Assembly (NCBI GenBank): GCA_036276235.1
Contig: DATBDZ010000413.1
Coordinates: 1-49,026, forward strand
Direction: 5' to 3'
Length of the DNA: 49,026 nt
From: JANWHF01 sp036276235
Lineage (GTDB): Bacteria; Planctomycetota; Phycisphaerae; Tepidisphaerales; Tepidisphaeraceae
A program made the translations under genes and the position numbers. Positions 25,457 through 32,682 of the stretch are shown here, piece by piece (position 1 is the stretch's first letter; each line of letters begins with the position of its first letter). The notes below the pieces were generated by a model, which saw only the letters and a program-made list of their open reading frames with translations, searched no databases and was not told where the DNA came from.

Positions 25457-25582
25457 CCCTCTCCCCTGTACTCAGGGGAGAGGGCAGGGTGAGGGGACAG
25501 CGTGTTGCAATACGGCGCGATTCGCAAGTTGAAGCGTTCGTCCCCTCACCCCAGCCCTCTCCCCTGAGTACAGGGGAGAGGG
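25457..25582. repeat. REPIN-like element, GAGAGGG family, copy F
   Basis: The two palindromes are nearly identical to copy A, and the core (TGTTGCAATACGGCGCGATT then CGCAAGTTGAAGCGTTCG) is in the same orientation as A, with about eight substitutions. It lies 26 bp beyond the stop codon of the leftward gene at 25609. Confidence 0.8.
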
Positions 25583-25608
25583 AGTAATGCGCGTTACCGG
25601 CGACTTAT

Positions 25609-26868
25609 TCACAGATCGTTCGTCTTCTGCGCCAACGCAAAATGCACAGTCTCCAACACCAACCCCCACTTATGCCTTCGGCTCGATGGCTCGCAATAAC
25701 ACCCCGCGCCCGCGGAATCCCGCATCCACGTGAGCACGTCATTCAGCGGCTTGCCCAGCAGCGGCTTCTCGTGCGCAATAGCGACCATCAGATGCTCAGC
25801 ATTATTCATGTAGCGGCACATGAAGGTGTATCCCACATCTCCGGGCGCGGGGGCGCACTGCTGGGCAAGAATCGGATATCCCTGCTCGGCCGGCCCGAGC
25901 TTCAGCGTGTAATGGAAGTGCAGCGCGCGGCCCATGTTGCTACACGTCGTTCCCTCGTAATGAAAGATCGCATCGATCGTCCCATCCGGCGCGAACGTCA
26001 GCTTCAATCGCTCATTTGCCCAGCGCGCCAGCGCCTTGGTGTTGACGGCATATTTCGCCGCCGGATCGAGCGGGACGATTCGCGCCGGCGGCTTTTCCAG
26101 AGACTCCATCGGCGCGGCGGGAACATCCAGCTCTGAGTGTTCGGGCGCGCGAATGTAAGCGGCGCGTCGATATTGGCAGCCGATGTAGGAGCAGTTTTCG
26201 CACGGGTTCAGATCCGTCAGCTTGGCCACGCGATTGGTGTGGCGCGTCAAGCCGAACACCGCCAGCAGCGATTTCTTCGGCCGCAGCATCCCGGATTCCA
26301 GCACATCCAGCGGCCCAATCAGTGGCGCGCTGGCGCCGCGGCGAATCAATTCCAACAATCGCGGCTGCTGGCCGATGTCCCACTCCGGATATCCGGGGCT
26401 GTAGTGCGGCAGCACCGCCATCTCCTGGCGCTCCGCCCAGGCGCAAAGCCGCGCGCCGCCCATCGTCACCAGATGCTCGACAACCGCTGATCCAAAAACT
26501 TCCAGGAAGAAATACTCATCCGGCTTCTCTTCAAGCCACAGCTTCTGCGCTTCCTCCTCCGCTTCCTGCCCCGCGCTGGCAACGACCAGCACCGCGCCAT
26601 GTGCCTCCGCGTGAGCCAGCGTGTTATGCAGCCGTTTGCTGCTAAACGATTCGCCGTCGATCAGAATGGAGTCAGGGGATAACTGAATGTTTGAAACTTC
26701 CCGCGCATAAACCCACGGGCGGCCATGCTTGAGATACCAGGCGCGGGCGCGGTCGGCCAGATCGCGCGCGTGGCCTTCCAATACATGCGCGCGCGGATAC
26801 CCCAGCAGCCGCTTGTACTCGGCGGGCTGCACGTTCACATCGGGGACCGCATCGACCAATTCGATCAT
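25609..26868 (-). CDS. B12-dependent methionine synthase activation-domain-like protein of a corrinoid operon
   Basis: A 419-residue protein. Its first half resembles the MetH reactivation (SAM-binding) domain: VYAREVSNIQLSPDSILIDG early, and HYSPGYPEWDIGQQPRLLELI aligning with the GYP..W/D..Q motif of that fold. The second half adds a Cys cluster (NPCENCSYIGCQYRR, then CSNMGRALHFHY and CYCEP), possibly a metal site. The ATG overlaps the stop of the RACo-type activase gene by four bases, so the two are coupled. It probably helps reactivate or methylate the corrinoid protein of this operon; the exact function is not established. Confidence 0.7.
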   Translation of the reverse strand: MIELVDAVPDVNVQPAEYKRLLGYPRAHVLEGHARDLADRARAWYLKHGRPWVYAREVSNIQLSPDSILIDGESFSSKRLHNTLAHAEAHGAVLVVASAGQEAEEEAQKLWLEEKPDEYFFLEVFGSAVVEHLVTMGGARLCAWAERQEMAVLPHYSPGYPEWDIGQQPRLLELIRRGASAPLIGPLDVLESGMLRPKKSLLAVFGLTRHTNRVAKLTDLNPCENCSYIGCQYRRAAYIRAPEHSELDVPAAPMESLEKPPARIVPLDPAAKYAVNTKALARWANERLKLTFAPDGTIDAIFHYEGTTCSNMGRALHFHYTLKLGPAEQGYPILAQQCAPAPGDVGYTFMCRYMNNAEHLMVAIAHEKPLLGKPLNDVLTWMRDSAGAGCYCEPSSRRHKWGLVLETVHFALAQKTNDL

Positions 26869-28502
26869 CCGGTAACCTGTATCGATTCCACCGGCTTAAA
26901 CTGACATCCTTCGACGAAGAAATCGAAGAACTGCGGATGCGTCTCGAGCCGGCAATGCTCGACTCGTTTCACGAGATGCTCCAGTTCCTCTCGTGCTGTG
27001 CGCGAGAGCAGCGCCATGCTCGCCCCTTCGATCGCGGCGTTTCCGATCTGCACAATCTTCTCATCGGCAAGATTGGGAATGAGCCCGATGCGCCTCGATG
27101 CGTCGATCCGCAAATGCCGCCCGAATCCGCCGGCCAGATAGAAAACATCGACATCGTCAAAATCGATTCCGTAATTGCTGAAGATTACATGCAGCCCGGC
27201 GACGTTTGCGCCTTTGGCCTGCGCGAGCTCATTCACATCGCTCTCGAGGAAATCGATTTTGTTTGCAGCATCGACTTCGACTCGCGACTGATCTTCAAAT
27301 CGGCCCATCGAGTTCATGCGGCCGGTCCGCAGAAGCTCGCTTAGCAGATCGACAAGACCGGAGCCGCAGATTCCCTGAGGCTTGCCGCCGCCGATAACAC
27401 CGAGCTGAAGTTCGCCGCTGTCGGAGATGGATACGTTCTCGATCGCGCCATCAAGGCCAGGCATTCCGCAATGTATCGCGCCGCCCTCGAACGCCGGCCC
27501 GGCCGGGCACGAGGCGGCGAGAATGCGATCCTTGTTCCCCAGGATCAGTTCTGTATTGGTGCCGATATCCATGATCGCCACGGTTCGCGATTCCTCCGCC
27601 AAACCCACCGCCAACATGCAGGCGGCGGCATCGGCGCCGACATGCCCGCTGATGATCGGCGCGCCGTACACGCGTGCCTTGGGATTGATCGGCAGCAGGC
27701 ATCGCCGCGCCGTGTCGGTCAGGCTCGTGGTCGTTCGCTTGCCGGCGGCCATGTCGATTTCGGTGATCGACCGATACGGATTCTGCCCGATCGAATAGAC
27801 GTTCTGCCGAAAAAACAGATCGCGCATGGTCGAGTTGCCGACGATGACCGCTTCATAAATCGAGTGCGGATTGACCGGAAAATCCTCGATCGCATGGCTC
27901 ATGTAGCCGGCGACAGTTCTCATCAAAAGCTTGCCGCGGTTCGTGCAGTCATAATGAATGCGCGACATCACATCAGAGCCGCCGAAGCGCTGTGGATTTT
28001 CAAACGAAGCGTCGGCGACAAGCTCGCCGGTTTCCAAATCATGGAGCCGCACGACGATCGTCGTCGTCCCCAGATCAACGGCGATTCCATGAATCGGCCC
28101 GGATCGACGATCGACTTCCTGGCCATCCATGAAGACCCGCTCGCCATCGCGCGCGACGGCGGGATCGAGCCGCGCTTTGCCGCAGATCTGCCCAACTGCG
28201 CCCCGCTCGATCCGCATCTGCCCGCGGCGCATCGTATGGCAGCGCACCACGCCCGAGGCGGCGACAAGCCTGCATTGACACGAGAGCCGAAAGCTTCCCT
28301 TCAGATGCTTCTCAAGCTCGGTAGGAGGCGAAAGACAATTAATCCCCTCAACGATCTCGACAACGCACTCCTTACATTTGCCATTCTTCTGGCAGGAAGT
28401 CGGCACGCGAACGCCAGATGATTGTGCAACATCAAACAGCGATGCCCCCGCCTCGGCTTGCACGACGATGCCATTGATGTTGAGCGTAAGCGGCATGGAC
28501 AA
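26865..28502 (-). CDS. corrinoid activation/regeneration protein (RACo/RamA-like, 2Fe-2S + ASKHA, DUF4445)
   Basis: A 545-residue ATP-dependent activator that would reduce inactive Co(II) corrinoid to Co(I). The N-terminal ferredoxin-like domain has the 2Fe-2S cysteines in TSCQKNGKCKECVVEI with a fourth in LSCQC. A linker follows, then the ASKHA ATPase-like part with GIAVDLGTTTIVVRLHDLETG, IVGNSTMRDLF, AIMDIGTNTELILGN and FYLAGGFGRHL. Length and order match the DUF4445/RACo family. It lies between the aspartic-protease gene (7-bp gap upstream) and the activation-domain gene (4-bp overlap downstream). Confidence 0.9.
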   Translation of the reverse strand: MSMPLTLNINGIVVQAEAGASLFDVAQSSGVRVPTSCQKNGKCKECVVEIVEGINCLSPPTELEKHLKGSFRLSCQCRLVAASGVVRCHTMRRGQMRIERGAVGQICGKARLDPAVARDGERVFMDGQEVDRRSGPIHGIAVDLGTTTIVVRLHDLETGELVADASFENPQRFGGSDVMSRIHYDCTNRGKLLMRTVAGYMSHAIEDFPVNPHSIYEAVIVGNSTMRDLFFRQNVYSIGQNPYRSITEIDMAAGKRTTTSLTDTARRCLLPINPKARVYGAPIISGHVGADAAACMLAVGLAEESRTVAIMDIGTNTELILGNKDRILAASCPAGPAFEGGAIHCGMPGLDGAIENVSISDSGELQLGVIGGGKPQGICGSGLVDLLSELLRTGRMNSMGRFEDQSRVEVDAANKIDFLESDVNELAQAKGANVAGLHVIFSNYGIDFDDVDVFYLAGGFGRHLRIDASRRIGLIPNLADEKIVQIGNAAIEGASMALLSRTAREELEHLVKRVEHCRLETHPQFFDFFVEGCQFKPVESIQVTG

Positions 28503-28509
28503 ACGGCGA

Positions 28510-28923
28510 TTAGTCTATTTCGGAAATGATCTGGTTGGGATCGCGCGGAACGAGCTGCTGATTGGTGCAATCGACGAGCAAGTCCAAATCTTCCATGACG
28601 ATCGCGCCGATCAATGCCGACTCCCGCGCGGGTTCCACGATCGCATTGAAGATGCCTTGGCGGCCGGCATAGCGAAGATGAACTCGGCGAGCGATCGATC
28701 GCGTGGCAATTCTGCCGTCGGCGTATCGAACTTGTGTGCTGCCATCGATGAGTAAACCAAGTTGCTTGGCCGTCGATTCGGGAATCACCAGACGCGCGGC
28801 ACCGCTGTCCACGACCCCTCGAAGGCGCACCTGGCGCACTTCTTGCTCAGTAATTTGGCCAGCTTCGGCGCGTGCCACGTCCCAGTCATTGGCCAGCTCG
28901 ACCTCTACCGAAAAACGCCCCAT
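28510..28923 (-). CDS. retropepsin-like clan AA aspartic protease
   Basis: A protein of 137 residues. The start at 28923 has AAGGAG six bases upstream; another ATG 8 codons earlier also has GGAG, so 145 residues is possible. The motif GVVDSGAARLVIPESTAKQLGL is the Asp-Ser/Thr-Gly catalytic loop of single-domain retropepsin-like proteases. AIVEPARESALIGAIVMEDLDLLVD matches the second conserved loop. Such proteins act as homodimers and their bacterial substrates are mostly unknown. Its place between the virulence-factor-like gene and the activase gene, on the same strand, makes it part of the corrinoid operon. Confidence 0.8.
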   Translation of the reverse strand: MGRFSVEVELANDWDVARAEAGQITEQEVRQVRLRGVVDSGAARLVIPESTAKQLGLLIDGSTQVRYADGRIATRSIARRVHLRYAGRQGIFNAIVEPARESALIGAIVMEDLDLLVDCTNQQLVPRDPNQIISEID

Positions 28924-29003
28924 CTTAGTCTCCTTGGATGCAACCATATGTTCTCCAGTTGGAAGCCGATCGCGAATGAGCAGAACTGACTATATTCTAG
29001 CAG

Positions 29004-29261
29004 TTACCAAGTGGCATTGGCTTGCAATTCCGCCATCACCGCATCCGCCACTTCCTGCGCCGATCCTTCCCGTTCCTCTTCCTCGCTCCATTTCCACTGT
29101 GCCAAATAATCATCCGACCCCTGCAACCCGCGCTGCGCGGCTAGTTGATCGATCCGCTCCATGAACTTTGGCGGCAGCGGAATCGTCAGCTCGTCCTGAG
29201 CATCCTCCACCCTGATTTGCGAGGGGATTTCCTGCCAATAGAGAATCTTATAAGTGGCCAC
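29004..29261 (-). CDS. small 'virulence factor' family protein (PF13769-like)
   Basis: A protein of 85 residues beginning with GTG four bases after the corrinoid-protein stop codon. The pattern ATYKILYWQEIPSQIRVED...PLPPKFMERID..A...GLQGSDDYLAQWKWSEEEEREG matches the small family called virulence factor, which in other bacteria accompanies corrinoid methyltransferase genes. The molecular role is unknown; no signal peptide or membrane helix is visible. Confidence 0.75.
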   Translation of the reverse strand: MATYKILYWQEIPSQIRVEDAQDELTIPLPPKFMERIDQLAAQRGLQGSDDYLAQWKWSEEEEREGSAQEVADAVMAELQANATW

Positions 29262-29265
29262 GGCG

Positions 29266-29922
29266 TTACTTCTTTCCCGCGAGGCGGAGGAAAAGATCGA
29301 CTGCGGCGGAGGCGTTTTGGCCGTAGCCGTCGGCGCCGATTTCGTCGGCGTACATCTGGCTGATTGGCGCGCCGCCTACCGCCATCTTGATGTGGCCCAG
29401 GCCCGCCGACTCAAAGCCGTCGATCACGGTTTTCATGTAGGTCATCGTCGTGGTGAGCAGCGCGCTCATGCCGATGATCGTCGGATTGCATTTCTGCGCC
29501 GCGGCCATGAATTTCTCGACGCTCTGATCGACGCCGATGTCATACACTTCAAACCCCGCGCCCTCGGCCATCATGCAGACGAGATTTTTGCCGATGTCAT
29601 GAAGATCGCCGCGCACGGTTCCCATCAGAAGAACGCCCGCGCGATCGGATTTGCCGTCCTTGGAGCTGAGCAGCGGCTTAAGGACCGCCATGCCCGCCTT
29701 CATCGCGCGGGCCGCGATCAACACCTCGGGGACATAAAGGATGTTGTGCTTGAAGTCCTCGCCGACCACGCTCATGCCGGCGATCAACCCTTCATTGAGC
29801 ACTTCCTGCACGGACCGGCCCTCGGCCAGCGCGTCCTTGGTCATCTGCTCAACCTGCTTGGCGTTGCCTTCGTACAGATGCTGATTCATCAGGGCGTAGT
29901 CGATCATATCTCGTCCGGTCAT
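29266..29922 (-). CDS. corrinoid (B12-binding) protein of a methyltransferase system, MtbC/MtaC-like
   Basis: A 218-residue methyl carrier. An N-terminal helical cap (residues ~1-85, ending GMSVVGEDFKHNILYVPEVL) is followed by a Rossmann-type cobalamin-binding domain with the base-off signature GDLHDIGKNL (DxHxxG, His is the lower cobalt ligand). GFEVYDIGVD, MSALLTTTM and GGAPISQMYADEIGADGYG follow. The start may instead be the ATG at 29907 (MIDYALMNQHL); the first ATG abuts a heptamer array and has no ribosome site. It should pass methyl groups from a substrate via the UroD-like methyltransferase encoded upstream. Confidence 0.9.
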   Translation of the reverse strand: MTGRDMIDYALMNQHLYEGNAKQVEQMTKDALAEGRSVQEVLNEGLIAGMSVVGEDFKHNILYVPEVLIAARAMKAGMAVLKPLLSSKDGKSDRAGVLLMGTVRGDLHDIGKNLVCMMAEGAGFEVYDIGVDQSVEKFMAAAQKCNPTIIGMSALLTTTMTYMKTVIDGFESAGLGHIKMAVGGAPISQMYADEIGADGYGQNASAAVDLFLRLAGKK

Positions 29923-29927
29923 TTGTC

Positions 29928-30055
29928 ATTGGTCATTGGTCATTGGTCATTCGTCATTCGTCATTCGTCATGTCGTCCGAAACTCGCCGGCTTTCACAGG
30001 GACTCAAACGACGAACGATCAATGACAAATGACCAATGACAAATGACCAATGACA
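29928..30055. repeat. tandem heptamer hairpin array (CATTGGT / CATTCGT)
   Basis: About six head-to-tail CATTGGT or CATTCGT units (29928-29971) and about five inverted units (ATGACCA/ATGACAA, 30011-30055) are separated by about 40 bp. The right end lies 7 bp from the stop codon of the UroD-like gene. The left end abuts the start of the corrinoid-protein gene, so the array sits inside the operon between its first two genes. Confidence 0.8.
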
Positions 30056-30062
30056 CAATCCT

Positions 30063-31112
30063 TCAAACCCGCGCGCCGTTGAATTCTTCCAGCGCCTCCA
30101 ACATCGCGACGATATTCTCGCGCGGCATTCCTGGGCTGGTGCCGCCGCCTACGGAGAGGATGATTCCTTCGCCGCCGGAGCCTTCCAGCACATCGAGCGT
30201 CGCCGCCTTCACTTCATCCGGCGTCCCGCGCACGGCGATCTCCAGCGGGTTCACATTTCCCATCAGACACATGCGATCGCCAACGCGCTGTTTCACTTCG
30301 CGAATGTCCTTCTGCTTGCCCCAGTTGAGCACATTGAAGCCAGCATCCGGCAGATGATCGAGACACGCGTCCACTTCAGCATCGTTGTGATACACCTTCA
30401 CCCAATCCTTCGGAAACGCATCGCAGATCCGCTTGAGATACGGATGGGCGAACTCCATGTAGTGCTCTTCGTTGATGAAGCCGACGATGTCGTCGAGGAT
30501 GAAAATGCTCTCGACCGTGTCACCCATCACTTTGTGCTGGGCCTTGAGCCAATCGATGATAACGCGGGTGCAGAGATCGATCAGCCGATGCGAACCTTCC
30601 GGGTTCTCCACCAGATCAATCATGAAATCGGTCGTGCTGCGAACAAACCCAGCGGTGCAGAGCGGCCCGCGGCTGGTGAGCATCGGCAAAATATACCCAT
30701 GATCGTGTATGCGCTGGCGGTGCATCCCGATGCGATGCAGCGTCATCGCGGCAAAGGCATCCGCCTCCACTTCGTACTCCGGGAATTTGTCGATGTCTTC
30801 CAGGCGATAGAGCGTGTGATATTCGCTGGGCGTGTTGTCCTGCCAGAATTTGATCTTCGCCCCAAGCACCGAAGGCTCCGCCGCCATCCCGTATTCCATC
30901 CACCAGGAGGGGACGAAGATGATGTCGGGGAACTCCCGCATGATCTTCAGGTTGGACTGAAACCAGAGTTCTGGATCCAGGTAATAATCCATGTGCTTGA
31001 TGCCCAGATAGCCCGGGATCCACGGGCTATCGACGATCAACGCCATCGGAATCTTGTCGAGCTTTTCCAGACGTGCGGCGCGCCGGAAGGTGTCCCATTG
31101 TTGCGGAAGCAT
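30063..31112 (-). CDS. uroporphyrinogen decarboxylase-family methyltransferase (MtaA/MtbA/demethylase-like)
   Basis: A 349-residue TIM-barrel protein, first gene of the corrinoid operon. It has the UroD-family layout: PMALIVDSPWIPGYLGI early, ILDDIVGFINEEHYMEFAHPYLKRI, VYHNDAEVD, NVLNWGKQ, CLMGNVNPLEIAVRGTPDEV and ILSVGGGTSPGMPRENIVAMLEAL. In MtaA/MtbA zinc is held by H-x-C and a later Cys. Here the first is HND and the late position is Ser/Val, so the zinc-Cys site is not conserved. It may therefore be a substrate-specific demethylase rather than the CoM or folate transferase. The substrate is unknown; no trimethylamine- or betaine-type MttB gene is present in the window. Confidence 0.82.
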   Translation of the reverse strand: MLPQQWDTFRRAARLEKLDKIPMALIVDSPWIPGYLGIKHMDYYLDPELWFQSNLKIMREFPDIIFVPSWWMEYGMAAEPSVLGAKIKFWQDNTPSEYHTLYRLEDIDKFPEYEVEADAFAAMTLHRIGMHRQRIHDHGYILPMLTSRGPLCTAGFVRSTTDFMIDLVENPEGSHRLIDLCTRVIIDWLKAQHKVMGDTVESIFILDDIVGFINEEHYMEFAHPYLKRICDAFPKDWVKVYHNDAEVDACLDHLPDAGFNVLNWGKQKDIREVKQRVGDRMCLMGNVNPLEIAVRGTPDEVKAATLDVLEGSGGEGIILSVGGGTSPGMPRENIVAMLEALEEFNGARV

Positions 31113-31153
31113 GCGTGATCGGTCTCCGGGTGAAACGTGCGAGTGCCAATATA

Positions 31154-31168
31154 GTTGTAGGGTACAAC
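31154..31168. promoter_or_regulatory. palindrome upstream of the corrinoid operon
   Basis: GTTGTA-GGG-TACAAC, a perfect 6-bp inverted repeat 41-56 bp upstream of the operon's first ATG, next to the AT-rich TATATT on the leftward strand. Its position and symmetry fit an operator for the corrinoid operon. No regulator gene is adjacent. It is not part of the dispersed repeat families. Confidence 0.35.
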
Positions 31169-31249
31169 AAAATCACCAATATTCCAGTTTTTGACGTAGT
31201 CGATGCTAAAGAGGCAGGAAAAAAGCGATTGGAAATTGGTTGACAACTG

Positions 31250-31320
31250 TCATGCTGAGGTACTCCGAAGCATCTGGCTGGATTGCCGGAATGGGCCAGA
31301 TGCTTCGGAGTGCCTGCTCT
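31250..31320. repeat. inverted repeat, GGTACTCCGAAGCATCTGGC family
   Basis: A complete inverted pair of the same family as 6704-6778, with arms TCATGCTGAGGTACTCCGAA and the mirrored CCAGATGCTTCGGAGTGCC. A loose further match (GACTCAGCATGACC) lies near 31440. Confidence 0.75.
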
Positions 31321-31338
31321 GAAAATGTCCCGATTCGT

Positions 31339-31397
31339 GTAGGGTGGGTGTACTCGCCCACCACGTCGCTCATGGTGGGCGAGTACACCCACCCTAC
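31339..31397. repeat. inverted repeat, GGGTGGGTGTACTCGCCCACC family
   Basis: Arms GTAGGGTGGGTGTACTCGCC and their complement, the second copy of the element at 2671-2731. The gap 31113-31519 otherwise contains only the operator-like palindrome and the neighbouring repeat. Confidence 0.75.
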
Positions 31398-31519
31398 AAC
31401 TCCGATTTTATGCTTCGCGGGTGCGGCGCAGCAGCATGGCGACTCAGCATGACCTCCAGTGCGGTGACCTTCGACGGTCATGGCCGCCTCGGCGGCACAT
31501 CGGAGCAGCGCCGCGCTCT

Positions 31520-31903
31520 TCACGATTTCCCCTTCATCATCTCCTGCAATTCCACCACGCGCAGCTCAAGCTGCTTTAGCTCCTTGAGCACATCCACCCG
31601 ACCGCGGTTGATGAAATGCTTCAGCAGCTCCACCGATGGGTAGATGAACCAGAAGCAGGCCATGACGCCGAACCACACGCCCAGCACGCTGGTCGGGTGC
31701 CGGCCGCCGATGATCAGGAATCCCGTGCACATCACTACGGTGAAAATCCACAGGATGGTCGTGTACTTTCTCTCCCGACGCAGACGGTATTCATTTTGAT
31801 CCAGCATGGCTTGTACCTCTTTGCGATATTCGGCCAGTTTGTCAGTTCGCGGCGACTGCTGGCCGAGCAGCCGATCGCGGAGATTGTCGTTTTCAGTTTG
31901 CAT
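31520..31903 (-). CDS. small two-helix membrane protein coupled to a sigma factor gene
   Basis: A 127-residue protein read from the ATG at 31903 (GAGG five bases upstream); a GTG two codons earlier is possible. A hydrophilic N-terminal coil (~1-45) precedes two membrane helices (TILWIFTVVMCTGFLII and VLGVWFGVMACFWFIYPSV), and a coiled-coil-like tail (VLKELKQLELRVVELQEMM) follows. The start overlaps the end of the sigma factor gene by about 11 bases, so the two are translated together. By position it could be an anti-sigma or signalling partner; there is no zinc anti-sigma motif, so this is inference only. Confidence 0.65.
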   Translation of the reverse strand: MQTENDNLRDRLLGQQSPRTDKLAEYRKEVQAMLDQNEYRLRRERKYTTILWIFTVVMCTGFLIIGGRHPTSVLGVWFGVMACFWFIYPSVELLKHFINRGRVDVLKELKQLELRVVELQEMMKGKS

Positions 31904-32453
31904 GGCCACCTCGAATCAACGCATCGCGCAGCGATCGCTTGGCGTAATAAATCCGTGATTTAATGGTTCCCTCCGGACATCCGATGACGCGCGAGATCTC
32001 GGCGATCGAAAGATCGTCCAGAAAATGCAGGACAATCGCCTCGCGATGCTCCAGATCCAGCTGGTCGATGGCGGCGTGCAGCGCCGCCGCATCCGACTGA
32101 TCGAACCGCAGCTCCTCATCCGACGCTTCGGGTGTATCCATCGCCCGGCCGGTTTCCGCGCGGCGCTGAGCACCCTCATGGCGGATTCGATCCACGGCCA
32201 ATCCGTGCGCGGTTTGATAGAGCCACGATCGCAGCGAGCCGGGATCCTCCAGCCGCCGCACGCCGCGCAGGGAGCGAAGCCAGACTTCCTGCAGCACGTC
32301 CAGCGCATCGTTCTCGTTGCGCAGCAATTTCGTCAGATAATAAAGCAGCGGCCGCTCCATCTCGGCAATGAGATCGGCAAACGCGCCCGGGTCGCCGGCC
32401 CGGCATCGCAGGGCGATCCATTGATCCCTGATTCGTCGAACGCTGGGGGTCAT
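31893..32453 (-). CDS. ECF-like RNA polymerase sigma factor
   Basis: A 186-residue sigma-70 family factor with only regions 2 and 4. Region 2 is seen in FADLIAEMERPLLYYLTKLLRNENDALDVLQEVWLRSLRG and LRSWLYQTAHGLAVDRIR. Region 4 is in LDLEHREAIVLHFLDDLSIAEISRVIGCPEGTIKSRIYYAKRSLRD. The start at 32453 gives MTPSVRRIRDQW; sequence upstream is translated heptamer repeat and is unlikely to be coding. No strong ribosome site is seen. The target genes are unknown; downstream is the overlapping two-helix membrane protein. Confidence 0.9.
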   Translation of the reverse strand: MTPSVRRIRDQWIALRCRAGDPGAFADLIAEMERPLLYYLTKLLRNENDALDVLQEVWLRSLRGVRRLEDPGSLRSWLYQTAHGLAVDRIRHEGAQRRAETGRAMDTPEASDEELRFDQSDAAALHAAIDQLDLEHREAIVLHFLDDLSIAEISRVIGCPEGTIKSRIYYAKRSLRDALIRGGHAN

Positions 32454-32497
32454 TTCATCATCATGTCGTAACAGAGTGTTGGGTGGTTCAAAGGGAG

Positions 32498-32597
32498 GGT
32501 TCAGGGTTCGGGGTTCAGGGTTCAGAGGTCGGGGGTTCACATAAAGATGTCCGGCTTTGATTCTGAACCCTGAACCCTGAACCCCGAACCCTGAACT
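32498..32597. repeat. tandem heptamer hairpin array (GGTTCAG)
   Basis: About six GGTTCAG/GGTTCGG units (32498-32539) and about five inverted CTGAACC units (32562-32597) flank a short spacer. It lies between two divergent starts (sigma factor and ARM gene), the only one of the six arrays not close to a stop codon. Confidence 0.8.
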
Positions 32598-32682
32598 GCC
32601 CAATTGACGCCACCAATCGATACGCACACAATGCCCGCCCATCGGCGTCGTTGATCGATGGGCCGCGAACCCGGGGCGAGAC

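Noticed and set aside
31113..31250. Cobalamin riboswitch in front of the corrinoid operon
   Set aside because: No B12-box-like GCCACTG segment or suitable long structured leader is visible; only a short palindrome is present.
32498..32597. Telomere-like GGTTCAG repeats
   Set aside because: Internal position, short inverted arrangement and five other arrays with unrelated units point to a general heptamer-array class, not telomeric DNA.
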